Source: Pseudomonadota bacterium
GTDB taxonomy: Bacteria; Desulfobacterota; Syntrophobacteria; Syntrophobacterales; Syntrophobacteraceae
Reading direction: 5' to 3'
Assembly: GCA_023416335.1 (NCBI GenBank)
Contig: JAEZHY010000233.1
Location: 1 to 47,385, forward strand
DNA length: 47,385 nucleotides
The notes under the pieces were generated by a model. That model searched no databases, was not told the origin of the DNA, and saw only the letters and a list, made by a program, of their open reading frames with translations. Made by a program: the position numbers and the translations under genes. Shown one piece after another: positions 14,919-23,027 of this stretch (its first letter is position 1; each line of letters opens with the position of its first letter).

Positions 14919-16127
14919 TTATTTCTTTTCACCAGCCGGGCTGGGTTTCACTGTATCCGAGCCTGCTTTCGGACCGTTATAGGCCACGGGATTGACCGTC
15001 GCGCCGGCACGGACCTTCAGCATGCCCTCGACAATCACCCTGTCCCCGGCCGACACTCCGGATGTGACGAGCCACTGGTCTCCTATGGCTCGATCGAGGG
15101 TCAGTATTTTCTGCTGGACCTTGCCGGATTCATCGACGGTCAGGACGATCGGCTCGCCTTTAGCGGTCCGGCTCACTCCCTGCTGAGGAACCAGGATTGC
15201 CTGCTCGGAGATTCCCTCCTGCACGGCTGCCCTGACGAACATACCCGGGAGGAGGAGGTGACGGGGATTCGGGACCACGATGCGCAGAGTGAAAGATCCG
15301 GTCGCCTGGTCTACGCTGACATCGCGGAACTGAAGGGTGCCTTCGATCGGATACGGCGTTCCGTCTTCCAGAAGTATCCGAACTTTCTTCTCGCCTATTT
15401 TGTTGGCGGTGAGCTTGCCGGAGTCCATGTTGCGTTTCAGGCGCAGCAGTTCGGCGGAAGATTGGGTTACATCGACATAAATGGGGTCGAGCTGGTGAAT
15501 GGTTGCAAGCATCAGCGGCTGATATGCGGTCACCAGGGCGCCGTCCGTCACGGTCGATCTGCCGATGCGTCCCGCGATGGGCGCTGTGACGCGGGTGTAG
15601 CCCAAATTGATGCGGGCTGCCTCAACGGCCGTTTTCCAGTATTCGATCTCGGCCTGGGCCTGTCCGACTGCAGCTGCCGCATCGTCGTAGTCCTGCTTGC
15701 TGACTGCTTTATCTACGAGAAGTTCCTTGTAACGCTCGGACCTCGACTTGATGGCGGGCAGGTTGGCCTGGGCCTTCCCAAGCGATGCCTTCGCGGAATC
15801 ATATGCCACCTGGAAAGGCGCCGGATCTATCTGGTACAGGAGTTGGCCGGCCTTGACGTCGGATCCCTCCTGGAAAAGGCGCTTCTGAATAATGCCGTTT
15901 ACCTGGGGCCTGATTTCCGAAACCAGGTAGGGCGCGGTGCGGCCCGGCAGTTCCGTGCTCAACTCGACCGGTTGAGCGGCCAGTGTCACTACACCCACTT
16001 CCGGGATGGGAGCCTGTGCGGTCTGTTGCGTGTGTCCGCTGTCGCATCCCCCCAGGAGCAAAAGGCCCCACAGGGCCGCCAAAACCATTGTGCGTCTGAT
16101 TGTATGGAACCTGTTGTTGAACTGCAT
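14919..16127 (-). CDS. RND efflux membrane fusion lipoprotein (AcrA family)
   Basis: The 402-residue periplasmic adaptor connects the pump and outer-membrane channel. The N-terminus has a lipoprotein signal ('LAALWGLLLLGGCDSG', Cys near residue 28). Next come the lipoyl half 'VSEIRPQVNGIIQKRLFQEG', a helical hairpin around residues 95-170, the second lipoyl half 'TRVTAPIAGRIGRSTVTDG', a beta-barrel with 'VDQATGSFTLRIVVPNP', and the membrane-proximal domain. The ATG has 'gcgagg' 6 bases upstream. It lies 57 bp behind the TetR regulator gene on the same strand, which suggests one autoregulated operon. Confidence 0.95.
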   Translation of the reverse strand: MQFNNRFHTIRRTMVLAALWGLLLLGGCDSGHTQQTAQAPIPEVGVVTLAAQPVELSTELPGRTAPYLVSEIRPQVNGIIQKRLFQEGSDVKAGQLLYQIDPAPFQVAYDSAKASLGKAQANLPAIKSRSERYKELLVDKAVSKQDYDDAAAAVGQAQAEIEYWKTAVEAARINLGYTRVTAPIAGRIGRSTVTDGALVTAYQPLMLATIHQLDPIYVDVTQSSAELLRLKRNMDSGKLTANKIGEKKVRILLEDGTPYPIEGTLQFRDVSVDQATGSFTLRIVVPNPRHLLLPGMFVRAAVQEGISEQAILVPQQGVSRTAKGEPIVLTVDESGKVQQKILTLDRAIGDQWLVTSGVSAGDRVIVEGMLKVRAGATVNPVAYNGPKAGSDTVKPSPAGEKK

Positions 16128-16184
16128 GTAAACCTCGCAAAATTTCGATTTTAGCTCTCAGTACGCAAATACTCCGAATCCCGA

Positions 16185-16811
16185 TCAGACCTCGACCATT
16201 CCCTTGAAGAAGATGTTGAGAATGGCCTCCGGGTTTTCCGGGTAAGGATGGCGCTCGGGCGATTCGAGCCAGAGCAAAAGAAATGTATTCACAACGCTGT
16301 CCAGTGCGAACGCCAGATTCCGAGGATCGGCGATCTGCCGAAAACGCTTGTTTCTGATGCCGCTGTCAATGACGGAGACCAGCTTTTCCAGGAAATCGTA
16401 GTAACTCTTTCGCACCTCTTCGTAGATCCCCGTCGCCTTGATAGAGAAGCTGACGCCTCTGCTTTCGGTAACGTAAAGCCGCACGAAGGGCAGGTTGCTG
16501 CAGAACAGCTCCCCTTTTACCCGGACGTAGTTGCGGAGTTTGTCGATCTCGTCCCCCGGTGCATCGAGAATCCGCACTATCGTGTCGTGGTACTTCTCGC
16601 ATTCTTCCAGAACGAGCGCCTTGTAGAGGTCCTCCTTGTTCTGAAAGAACTTGTAGAGTGTGCCGATTGCGAACTCGGCCTTCTCCGCGATTTCATGAAT
16701 ACATACGTTATGAAATCCCTTCTCCGAGAAAAGGTCGAGGGCAGCCGCCAGTATCTCTCGGCGCTGCCGCAGCTTGTCCCGTTCGCGTCTCGGGAGTTTT
16801 TCATTCGTCAT
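16185..16811 (-). CDS. TetR-family transcriptional regulator (efflux operon)
   Basis: The 208-residue DNA-binding repressor has an N-terminal TetR helix-turn-helix, 'REILAAALDLFSEKGFHNVC', then 'IHEIAEKAEFAIGTLYKFFQ' and 'NKEDLYKALV'. The family pattern Gly-Thr-Leu-Tyr-x-Phe-Phe is clear. The C-terminal 140 residues are the variable ligand and dimer domain, with a final stretch like TetR_C domains of AcrR-type proteins. As the first gene before the three pump genes on the same strand, it is most likely their local repressor. A promoter with a repeated heptamer lies 50-85 bases upstream. The ligand is unknown. Confidence 0.92.
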   Translation of the reverse strand: MTNEKLPRRERDKLRQRREILAAALDLFSEKGFHNVCIHEIAEKAEFAIGTLYKFFQNKEDLYKALVLEECEKYHDTIVRILDAPGDEIDKLRNYVRVKGELFCSNLPFVRLYVTESRGVSFSIKATGIYEEVRKSYYDFLEKLVSVIDSGIRNKRFRQIADPRNLAFALDSVVNTFLLLWLESPERHPYPENPEAILNIFFKGMVEV

Positions 16812-16858
16812 GGTCTCACTCTTATTTGCTGAATGGAGTTTGTAGAAACTGAATATGG

Positions 16859-16894
16859 CGTCACTTTTTATAATACTACGTCACTCAAGTTCAA
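16859..16894 (-). promoter_or_regulatory. Candidate promoter and operator of the TetR-RND operon
   Basis: On the minus strand TTGAAC (16894-16889), 16 bases, then TATAAA (16872-16867) form a reasonable sigma-70 promoter reading toward the TetR gene. A heptamer (CGTCACT on the plus strand) occurs twice, at 16859-16865 and 16879-16885, bracketing the -10 element at a 20-base (about two helical turns) period. Such a repeat is a plausible repressor site. The promoter is moderately supported; the operator role is inference. Confidence 0.45.
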
Positions 16895-16977
16895 GAAAAA
16901 TCGCAAAGGTAAAGTTTCCCTTTCAAATCCGGTTATGGGGCGGTTTCCCGACTTGGCCGTTTTTCGGCTGCCGGGCC

Positions 16978-16999
16978 GGCACGGTCGGGAAACCGTGCC
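16978..16999. repeat. Hairpin family A, copy 2
   Basis: The perfect inverted repeat GGCACGGT (16978-16985) / ACCGTGCC (16992-16999) with loop 'cgggaa' is flanked by 'gggcc' and 'tcaac'. It is identical in layout to 20158-20179 and the reverse of the terminator hairpin at 9850-9873. Confidence 0.65.
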
Positions 17000-17125
17000 T
17001 CAACTCAGGGGAAACCGAGCTCAACTCAACGGGGTCGAAGTTTTCATTCTCGTTCAAACCCCGCCGGTGGCGTGGCGGCTTTGCTCTTGGGAGACTTCGG
17101 AAAAATGGAACGGCGAGCGGCGTAG

Positions 17126-17152
17126 GGTGGGCACAGCACCATCGTGCCCACC
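17126..17152. repeat. Hairpin family C, copy 2
   Basis: GGTGGGCAC (17126-17134) / GTGCCCACC (17144-17152), preceded by 'cgtag' and followed by 'gtccgtcc'. It has the same layout as the copy at 10236, and the stem differs at a compensating position (the last stem pair A-T becomes C-G), which supports hairpin conservation. Confidence 0.65.
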
Positions 17153-17349
17153 GTCCGTCCCCACGGATCAAGTCTCGTCGGGATGCCTGGGCGGTGGGCA
17201 CCCCCAAAAGAGGGACCGCGCTTCGCTCCCCCACCCTTCACGACTCTGTATGCTGCAACCAAAATGAGATATCAGATCATCCACCCCGGTTAAACGGAGT
17301 TTCTATTTCTATATGAAATTCCATAAGAGTAAGCGAGCGAGGCTCGTAG

Positions 17350-17377
17350 GGTGGGCAGAGGCATTATCCTGCCCACC
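17350..17377. repeat. Hairpin family C, copy 3
   Basis: GGTGGGCAG (17350-17358) / CTGCCCACC (17369-17377), with 'cgtag' before and 'gcccgt' after. The last stem pair is G-C here, C-G at 17126 and A-T at 10236, a covarying position. Confidence 0.65.
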
Positions 17378-17418
17378 GCCCGTATCCTTGGACCAAGCCT
17401 TCATCGTTATGGCCGGGT

Positions 17419-17447
17419 GGTGGGCACGGTGAAGCTTTGTGCCCACC
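17419..17447. repeat. Hairpin family C, copy 4
   Basis: GGTGGGCAC (17419-17427) / GTGCCCACC (17439-17447), followed by 'ctacacg', the reverse complement of the usual 5' flank. This copy is therefore inverted relative to the one at 17350, making a head-to-head pair about 40 bases apart. Confidence 0.6.
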
Positions 17448-17561
17448 CTACACGATCTTACTGCAGAGATGTCGGGGCTGGAGGTATTCAGGAACAGTCC
17501 GCGAAACGCGTCCGAAACTTGTCGGTCCGGGGCGATTATCAACTGTCCCACTCGATGCCGT

Positions 17562-17837
17562 TTATGCGCATTCCACCCACACCGTATGGCTTACCAGGCC
17601 CAGGTCGCTTATTGTACGGCTCATTGCCCGTCCAAGCGGACTTTTGCCTTCCGGCGCGGATGGGGAACTCCAGTATATGTGGATGGTCAGTTCATTGTTT
17701 ATGCTGTTGCCGTAGACAAGCATCCTTGCCGATTTTCCGTTCATGCGGGGGATTCGGATCTTGCTGCAGATCTCGATAACCCTGGTTCTCTCTATGGATC
17801 CGGCAGCCTTCACGCTGATTATCTCGAGCCAGTTCAT
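17562..17837 (-). CDS. Small hypothetical protein, paralogue of the preceding gene
   Basis: The product has 91 residues from the ATG at 17837, chosen because 'MNWLEIISVKAAG' then aligns with the start of the neighbour 'MNWLEMISIRTAG'. Upstream in-frame starts (GTG at 17873, ATG at 17864) would add up to 12 residues. The ribosome binding site is weak ('ggataag'). The pattern is strand-helix-strand-strand-helix-strand: an N-terminal strand, a helix to about residue 30, 'MLVYGNSINNELTIHIYWSS', a helix, then 'DLGLVSHTVWVE'. This suggests a small alpha/beta sandwich, perhaps a dimeric ferredoxin-like fold. I recognise no family and no catalytic motif. It is probably co-transcribed with the gene at 17905. 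Confidence 0.65.
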   Translation of the reverse strand: MNWLEIISVKAAGSIERTRVIEICSKIRIPRMNGKSARMLVYGNSINNELTIHIYWSSPSAPEGKSPLGRAMSRTISDLGLVSHTVWVECA

Positions 17838-17904
17838 GTCGTTTGTCTTATCCGTCCGATGCATTACCGGCACCTTTTCCGGCTGACAGGGAATCCCGGG
17901 GGAA

Positions 17905-18219
17905 TTATCCGGTCGCGTTTGAGACAGTTTTACCCGGAGCCGCTTTCGAGCGCTCGTCTTCGATCCAGTACGTATGGTTGATCAGACCGAAACCACTCAG
18001 GGCAGACTCAAGCTCAAAGCCGAATCTGCTCCTCTGTCCGGGATCGGCATTCCACTGAAGGTGGATGGTAACATCGGTTTCATAGCGAACACTGCGATAG
18101 ACGACGATCCCCGGCAGTGCACCGGCTGCGGACCGGCAGCATTCCCTGCAGAATTCCAGAACTTTCGCAGCTTCGGCAGGACCCGCAGTGCGAATGCTTA
18201 TCATCTCGAGCCAATTCAT
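17905..18219 (-). CDS. Small hypothetical protein, first of a tandem paralogous pair
   Basis: A 104-residue protein starting at an ATG with 'caggaa' 8 bases upstream. It is homologous along its length to the product at 17562-17837: 'MNWLEMISIRTAG', a helix with Cys residues ('LEFCRECC'), 'IVVYRSVRYETDVTIHLQWN', then 'SALSGFGLINHTYWIEDE'. The last 12 residues, after the shared Glu, are extra. No signal peptide or membrane span is present, so it is cytosolic. The shared fold looks like a small alpha/beta sandwich. The function is unknown. The divergent gene 300 bp away is a sigma-54 activator; a regulatory link is possible but not shown. Confidence 0.7.
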   Translation of the reverse strand: MNWLEMISIRTAGPAEAAKVLEFCRECCRSAAGALPGIVVYRSVRYETDVTIHLQWNADPGQRSRFGFELESALSGFGLINHTYWIEDERSKAAPGKTVSNATG

Positions 18220-18329
18220 ACGGCTATTCCTGTCTTCGTCTTCCGTTCCAACTGGATCGGATCGGAAGGATTTCTGATTTAAGAGGCCGCAGTTCCGACT
18301 CTTTCGCTTTGAGAGGGATTTAAGGGGCA

Positions 18330-18347
18330 GGCGGCGGGGGAGCCGCC
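18330..18347. other. GC-rich hairpin between divergent genes
   Basis: GGCGGC (18330-18335) / GCCGCC (18342-18347) with loop 'ggggga'; the flanking 'ggggca' and 'ccccgg' can extend the stem imperfectly. It lies in the 313-bp gap between the small paralogue gene and the sigma-54 activator. No T run follows on either strand, so it is not a clear terminator. Confidence 0.4.
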
Positions 18348-18446
18348 CCGGATCGAGCCGGATGTGTGCGACCTCGAATTTGGAGATACAGCTAATCTTA
18401 TGCCAACTTGTTTGTGCTGGATTCTCAAGTACTTAGTAGATCATCT

Positions 18447-18490
18447 TTGACTTTGCCCGTTGTATATCGTAAATATTCGTTACATATCGT
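18447..18490 (+). promoter_or_regulatory. Candidate promoter and repeated heptamer upstream of the sigma-54 activator
   Basis: TTGACT (18447-18452), 17 bases, then TAAATA (18470-18475) is a plausible but weak sigma-70 promoter for the gene starting at 18533. The heptamer ATATCGT occurs at 18464-18470 and 18484-18490, 20 bases apart, on one face of the helix. The rest of the 18220-18532 gap shows only the hairpin at 18330 and AT-rich DNA. Confidence 0.3.
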
Positions 18491-18532
18491 TTGATCGTTC
18501 TATTTCGTGATCCGTGTGGGGGGAATTCAGGT

Positions 18533-20083
18533 ATGCATATTGATGAAAACGAGTTCTTCCGGCAGGCAACCTTGCGCATCTGCAGCAGCCTGGATATCGA
18601 GAAAGCTTTATTCAACTGCCTGCAATACATCACTATGTTCGTGCCCGCTTCCCTTGGATCTCTGTCCCTCTACGAACCGTCGGACGGAGTTGTCCGGGGT
18701 CTTGCATTGGTCGACCGTGACGGGATCAAGAAACCTCTTCCGCCCATTCAGATGTCCCGGGAGGCCAGACAGGAGATCGAGTCGGACGAGGCGTTGCGAG
18801 ATATCCGTATTATCGAACCCGGGGAACATTATTCAGTGGCGAAGATTTTGCGTCCATACATGGATATCTCGGGTCACTCCTCGCTCGTCATGAATCTCAC
18901 GATCGAGGGCATGCGCCTGGGGACGTTTGCACTGATGGCTGAAGGTAAAAAGAGGTTCACAAAAAACGATTTACGCCTTGTTTCACTTTTGAGAGAACCC
19001 TTCTCGATCGCTATGTCCAACGCGCTGCGCTACGGGGAAGTCGTAAGGCTAAAGGAAATGGTTGACGCCGAGAACCGCGAACTCAGCCGGGAACTTCAAC
19101 ACTTTTCCGTCAGTGAAATCATCGGGGCAGAGTATGGGCTGAAAGCGACTATGGAAATGGTGCGGCAGGTGGGGCCTTTGAACAGTCCGGTGGTGCTTTT
19201 GGGAGAGACGGGAGTGGGCAAGGAGGTCGTGGCCAATGCGATCCATTACACTTCGTCCAGGAGAGGCGGTCCGCTTATAAAGGTCAACTGCGGCGCGATC
19301 GCAGACAATCTTCTGGACAGCGAACTCTTCGGGCACGAACGGGGTGCGTTTACTGGGGCGATTACACAAAAGAGGGGGCGTTTCGAGCGTGCCGACGGAG
19401 GGAGCATATTTCTCGATGAAATCGGCGAATTGCCTCATCCTGCGCAGGTAAGGCTTCTCCGGGTGCTTCAGCACAAGGAAATCGAACGCGTTGGCGGGGT
19501 GAAGACCATCCCTGTCGATGTCCGGATCATTGCGGCTACGCATAGAAACATGGAAGAGATGGTCCGATCGGGTGCTTTCCGGGAGGACCTGTGGTTTCGA
19601 CTCAATGTCTTCCCGATCAGGATACCCCCATTGAGGCACCGCAAAGAGGACATTCCCGCGCTGGTTCACCATTTTATCGAAACCAAATCCAGAGACCTCA
19701 AAATTTACCCTCTCCCTTCCGTAACCGCGGAGGAGGTCGAGCGGCTGAAGGCGTATCATTGGCCGGGGAACATACGAGAACTTGAGAACCTGATCGAGCG
19801 GGAACTCATCCACAGGAGGGGCAAGGGGGAGGTTGGTCTGCTGAGATTCGAACATTTCGAGGACCAGGGAAAGCCTGAACCGGCAGGAATGGAATTCGAC
19901 GACAGCCGCAACACACTGATTTTTGAGGAAGCCGTTTCGCAGCATATTCGCCGGGCGCTTCAGATTGCAAACGGCAAAATAAGCGGTCCCGGAGGGGCGG
20001 CTCAACTGTTGGGATTGAATCCGAACACCCTCCGAAGCAGGATGCGCAAATTGGGTATTCCTTTCAGATATTCAGGAAGGTGA
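18533..20083 (+). CDS. Sigma-54 dependent transcriptional activator (GAF-AAA-Fis)
   Basis: The 516-residue activator drives RNA polymerase with sigma-54. The N-terminal 180 residues look like a GAF-type sensor. The AAA+ domain follows: Walker A '[13 protein letters not shown]' near residue 222, the sigma-54 contact loop '[11 protein letters not shown]' near 265, Walker B '[13 protein letters not shown]' near 290, and the '[20 protein letters not shown]' segment. A Fis-type helix-turn-helix closes the protein ('[20 protein letters not shown]'). The ATG at 18533 is preceded by 'gggggg' and 'agg'; an upstream in-frame start at 18491 lacks a site. There is no receiver domain, so control is by ligand or redox signal as in FhlA/NorR-like proteins. 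Targets are unknown. The hydrogenase operon lies on the opposite strand, converging with it. Confidence 0.92.
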   Translation: MHIDENEFFRQATLRICSSLDIEKALFNCLQYITMFVPASLGSLSLYEPSDGVVRGLALVDRDGIKKPLPPIQMSREARQEIESDEALRDIRIIEPGEHYSVAKILRPYMDISGHSSLVMNLTIEGMRLGTFALMAEGKKRFTKNDLRLVSLLREPFSIAMSNALRYGEVVRLKEMVDAENRELSRELQHFSVSEIIGAEYGLKATMEMVRQVGPLNSPVVLLGETGVGKEVVANAIHYTSSRRGGPLIKVNCGAIADNLLDSELFGHERGAFTGAITQKRGRFERADGGSIFLDEIGELPHPAQVRLLRVLQHKEIERVGGVKTIPVDVRIIAATHRNMEEMVRSGAFREDLWFRLNVFPIRIPPLRHRKEDIPALVHHFIETKSRDLKIYPLPSVTAEEVERLKAYHWPGNIRELENLIERELIHRRGKGEVGLLRFEHFEDQGKPEPAGMEFDDSRNTLIFEEAVSQHIRRALQIANGKISGPGGAAQLLGLNPNTLRSRMRKLGIPFRYSGR

Positions 20084-20157
20084 TCCAGCTGAAAGCAGTG
20101 CAATGCGCCGGGCGCTCAGCCGACAATTTCTTTCAGCCTGTGCCGCCCTCTCGGGCC

Positions 20158-20179
20158 GGCACGGTCGAGAAACCGTGCC
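20158..20179. repeat. Hairpin family A, copy 3
   Basis: GGCACGGT (20158-20165) / ACCGTGCC (20172-20179) with loop 'cgagaa'. The flanks 'gggcc' and 'tcaac' are as at 16978. A D-type fragment ('ggatcccggctcaac ... ggatgacgggg') follows at 20240-20272. Together they fill the 248-bp gap between the convergent activator and hydrogenase genes and may act as a bidirectional terminator, though no T run is present. Confidence 0.6.
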
Positions 20180-20331
20180 TCAACATAACGGAAGTTCCAT
20201 TCCTCGTTCATAGTGCGTCCGGGATGAGGCGGCTACAATGGATCCCGGCTCAACAGCACTGTGGATGACGGGGATGTGAAGTCGGATACATTTGCAGAAA
20301 AGGCGATGGAAACCTGTTGATTCTCGGAGGA

Positions 20332-20811
20332 TCAGGTCTGCGGCAGTGCGGCCAATTCCTTTATCAAAGGCGCAAGCTCGGCCCCTGCATTTTCGACGGC
20401 CTGCCGCACCGTCTCACTGAATCCTTCACCGTGTTCGAAGTCTTTCCCCGGCACCGTTATCAGCCAGGCGGGGGGTTCTTTTTTGAAGAGGAATTTCGTG
20501 TAAGCCAGGAGGACTGACGCGTCGAAGTTGTGACCTACACTCGGTGAGGCCATTTCGGCGGGAGCCGTTTTCGCAACATGCAGCCGGAGGTCGTCGGATG
20601 GGTCCGCAACCGAGCGGGTGTCGATGAAAAGAACGGCGGAGACGCCCGGTTCGGCTATATCGAGTGCGAGTTCCGGCGCGAGCTGGTGCGAATCGATCCG
20701 TCTGGTCTGGATTCCATCTTCCGAAAGAAGCGTCTCCAGGAGATCGGCCAAAAGAAAGCCTGCGCCGTCGTCACGACGCAGGCTGTTTCCGTATGCAAGA
20801 ATTAGGATCAT
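20332..20811 (-). CDS. hoxW: NiFe hydrogenase maturation protease (HoxW/HyaD family)
   Basis: This 159-residue endopeptidase removes the C-terminal peptide of the hydrogenase large subunit after nickel insertion. It begins 'MILILAYGNSLRRDDGAGF', the family signature in which the Glu/Asp after 'GN.L..D' helps bind Ni. A second metal-ligand Asp lies in 'LFIDTRSV', and 'SVGHNFDASVLLA' carries the conserved His. The start at 20811 has 'aggg' 6 bases upstream; a longer frame reading into the large-subunit gene is not used. It lies 116 bp after the large subunit in the same operon, which has a cleavable C-terminal extension. The assignment as HoxW rests on context. Confidence 0.9.
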   Translation of the reverse strand: MILILAYGNSLRRDDGAGFLLADLLETLLSEDGIQTRRIDSHQLAPELALDIAEPGVSAVLFIDTRSVADPSDDLRLHVAKTAPAEMASPSVGHNFDASVLLAYTKFLFKKEPPAWLITVPGKDFEHGEGFSETVRQAVENAGAELAPLIKELAALPQT

Positions 20812-20927
20812 TATACCCTGGTATCTCGTCTCCCGAAAAAGAAGGAGATGTTCACCGGGACCATCCGGTCTCCTCCGTTGGAAGGACCGGATTGTCCGGC
20901 TGCAATCTGTAACGGGCAGCCTCTCGG

Positions 20928-22364
20928 CTAATCCCTGATTTTTTCGTCGACCAGTTCTCCATTGTGATCGAAGAGCTGGATATGGAGAGGCATTTTGCCT
21001 ACTTCGTGCGTCGCACAGCTCAGGCAGGGATCGTAGATCCGCACACCGTGCTCGACACGGTTCATAAGGCCTTCCGTGATCTGAGGTCTTCCGGACATCC
21101 ACGCCGAAGCGATCTGAGCAACCGTCTTGTTGATCGCCTGGTTGTTGTTTCCGGTTGCCACGATCAGGTTGGCTTTCTGCATAATGCCGTTGTCATCCAC
21201 GTGATACTCGTGGATGAGGGTCCCGCGCGGCGCTTCCATGATGCCGACACCCATCGGTTCGTTTGCGCCGGCGATCGACCGGATGTGCGGATCGAAAAGC
21301 TGGGGATCTTCGATCAGCTCCTCGATCTTCTCCAGCGAGAAGAGGAGTTCGATCAGTCGGGCGTAATGGGTATGGAAGCTGCCGAGAACCGGCTTGCCGT
21401 GTCCGAGTCTTCTGAACTGTCTCAGTTCCCTGTCTGCTCGGGGCGTGCCCGCAAAGTCGCAGATGTTGACCCGGGCAAGGGGGCCGACGCGGTAAAGGCC
21501 TGCGCCGTTTCCGTATCCGGCCGGTTTGTAATACGGGAACTTCATGTAGCTGAACGGTTCGACCGCTTCGGCGATGATCTCACGGTATTTGTCGGTCGAC
21601 AGGCCGGGTTCGAGGATTCTGCCGTCGGCATCCATGACCCTGAGAACGCCGTCATAGTGTTCGAGACCGCCTTCGGACGACACCAGGCCGATGAACAGGC
21701 TCGGAAAATCGCCGTAGGTCTTGATCTCTTCCTTGAAATTGTCGTAGTTTTCCTTGAGCAGGTCAAGGGCTGCTTCGGCCGTTTCGAACGCTTCCGGCAG
21801 ACCCTTCCTGATCGTGTCGATCTGTTCGGGCGTCAGAGCTTCGCGTACGCCGCCCGGCACTGCCCAGGGCGGATGCACGCTCTTTGCGCCAAGCAGCCTG
21901 ATGATATTCTGGCCGAAAGCACGCAGCCTTACTCCCTTTACGGCCAGGTCGGGGAACTTCTGGACCAGTCCGACCACATTGCGAATTGCCGGATCGCTTT
22001 CCATTCCGAGCAGCAGGTCGGGTGCGCTCAGGTGGAAGAAGCTCAGTGCGTGGCTCTGCGTGTACTGAGCATGGTTGATCAAACGGCGCAGCTTATTTGC
22101 CGCAGGCGGAATCTTGGCACCCAGGATAGCATCGCATGCTTTGGCCGACGCCAGCATGTGGCTGATCGGACAAATGCCGCAGATACGCATCGTTATACCC
22201 GGCATTTCCGGGAAGCTGCGCCCCTCACAGAATTTTTCAAAGCCGCGGAATTCCACCACGTGGAATTTGGCGTCGGCCACCTGACCGTTTGCGTCCAGGT
22301 GGACCGTTATCTTTCCGTGGCCCTCAATGCGAGTGACAGGTTCTATCGTTATAGTCTGTGCCAT
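20928..22364 (-). CDS. hoxH: NiFe hydrogenase large subunit, NAD-linked bidirectional type
   Basis: This 478-residue catalytic subunit holds the NiFe active site. The N-terminal ligand motif is '[10 protein letters not shown]' near residue 61. The C-terminal motif is 'DPCLSCATH', followed by about 25 residues (starting EVGKM) that should be cut off by the protease encoded downstream. The opening '[20 protein letters not shown]' is typical of large subunits. The 'DPCLSCATH' form and the partners HoxE/F/U/Y place it in group 3 (HoxH, bidirectional NAD(P)-linked). The ATG is preceded by 'aaggacgagt'. The enzyme is cytosolic, reducing NAD+ with H2 or the reverse. Confidence 0.95.
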   Translation of the reverse strand: MAQTITIEPVTRIEGHGKITVHLDANGQVADAKFHVVEFRGFEKFCEGRSFPEMPGITMRICGICPISHMLASAKACDAILGAKIPPAANKLRRLINHAQYTQSHALSFFHLSAPDLLLGMESDPAIRNVVGLVQKFPDLAVKGVRLRAFGQNIIRLLGAKSVHPPWAVPGGVREALTPEQIDTIRKGLPEAFETAEAALDLLKENYDNFKEEIKTYGDFPSLFIGLVSSEGGLEHYDGVLRVMDADGRILEPGLSTDKYREIIAEAVEPFSYMKFPYYKPAGYGNGAGLYRVGPLARVNICDFAGTPRADRELRQFRRLGHGKPVLGSFHTHYARLIELLFSLEKIEELIEDPQLFDPHIRSIAGANEPMGVGIMEAPRGTLIHEYHVDDNGIMQKANLIVATGNNNQAINKTVAQIASAWMSGRPQITEGLMNRVEHGVRIYDPCLSCATHEVGKMPLHIQLFDHNGELVDEKIRD

Positions 22365-22445
22365 ACTCGTCCTTCTCTATCGTATTCTCGGGTTTCGCAC
22401 CGGGGCGTTTCAAAGAGACCGTCGCCCGCCCCAATTCCGAATCAC

Positions 22446-23009
22446 CTAGCCGAAAGTACGCATCTGGATGGGCAGTTCGATTGGTCCTCCGGCAAGGATT
22501 GCGTTTATTGCGGCCCAGATCCTTTCCGGATCGGGCGGGCAGCCGGGCAGGAAGACATCGACCGGTATCACCTGATGCAGAGGCACCACTTTGGGCAGAA
22601 GGACCGGAATTTCGCCATCTTCAGGTTGCGGTATGGGGCCCGGGCCTTCCCTGTAGAACGGATCCGAATAAACGGAGGATACGATGTTTTCGAGTTTCAG
22701 CCGGTTGCGCATGCTCGGGACGTTGCCGGTTACGGCGCAATCGCCGAAAGCAACCACGAGCTTGCTTTTCTCCCTGAGTTCGCGGGCGAGGTGGAGGTTT
22801 TCCTCGTTGCAGACGGAACCTTCCACAAGCGTGACGTCCACTCCCTCCGGGAATTTCTTGATATCCGCAACCGGGCTGTAGACCAGATCCACCAGATTCA
22901 GTACATCCACGATCCGTTCATCAAGGTCCAACAGACTCATATGACAGCCGGCGCATCCCCCTAACCAGACGGTGGCCAGCCGAGCTTTGCTATTAGTTGA
23001 TGTTGCCAT
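22446..23009 (-). CDS. hoxY: NiFe hydrogenase small subunit HoxY
   Basis: This 187-residue small subunit carries the proximal [4Fe-4S] cluster that takes electrons from the NiFe site to the diaphorase. It begins near '[20 protein letters not shown]', the HoxY signature with two cluster Cys. Further ligands are in '[13 protein letters not shown]', '[13 protein letters not shown]' and '[20 protein letters not shown]'. It lacks the Tat signal and extra clusters of periplasmic hydrogenases, matching the short HoxY/MvhG type. The ribosome binding site 'gaggag' lies 9-10 bases before the ATG. The gene starts 18 bp after the hoxU stop. Confidence 0.95.
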   Translation of the reverse strand: MATSTNSKARLATVWLGGCAGCHMSLLDLDERIVDVLNLVDLVYSPVADIKKFPEGVDVTLVEGSVCNEENLHLARELREKSKLVVAFGDCAVTGNVPSMRNRLKLENIVSSVYSDPFYREGPGPIPQPEDGEIPVLLPKVVPLHQVIPVDVFLPGCPPDPERIWAAINAILAGGPIELPIQMRTFG

Positions 23010-23027
23010 GCTCCGACTCTCCTCTTA

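Larger units (their letters stand above)
16895..17561. other. Intergenic repeat region between the efflux operon and the small paralogue pair
   Basis: There is no supported gene. It contains the family A palindrome at 16978-16999 and three family C hairpins (17126-17152, 17350-17377, 17419-17447). A C-associated segment 'gggaccgcgcttcgctcccc' at 17211-17230 recurs inverted near 29844-29870. Short frames across this stretch read repeat DNA. Confidence 0.6.

Noticed and set aside
20964..22964. A 666-codon open frame on the plus strand
   Set aside because: It is antisense to the hoxH and hoxY genes. It mirrors their codon bias and has no start signal.
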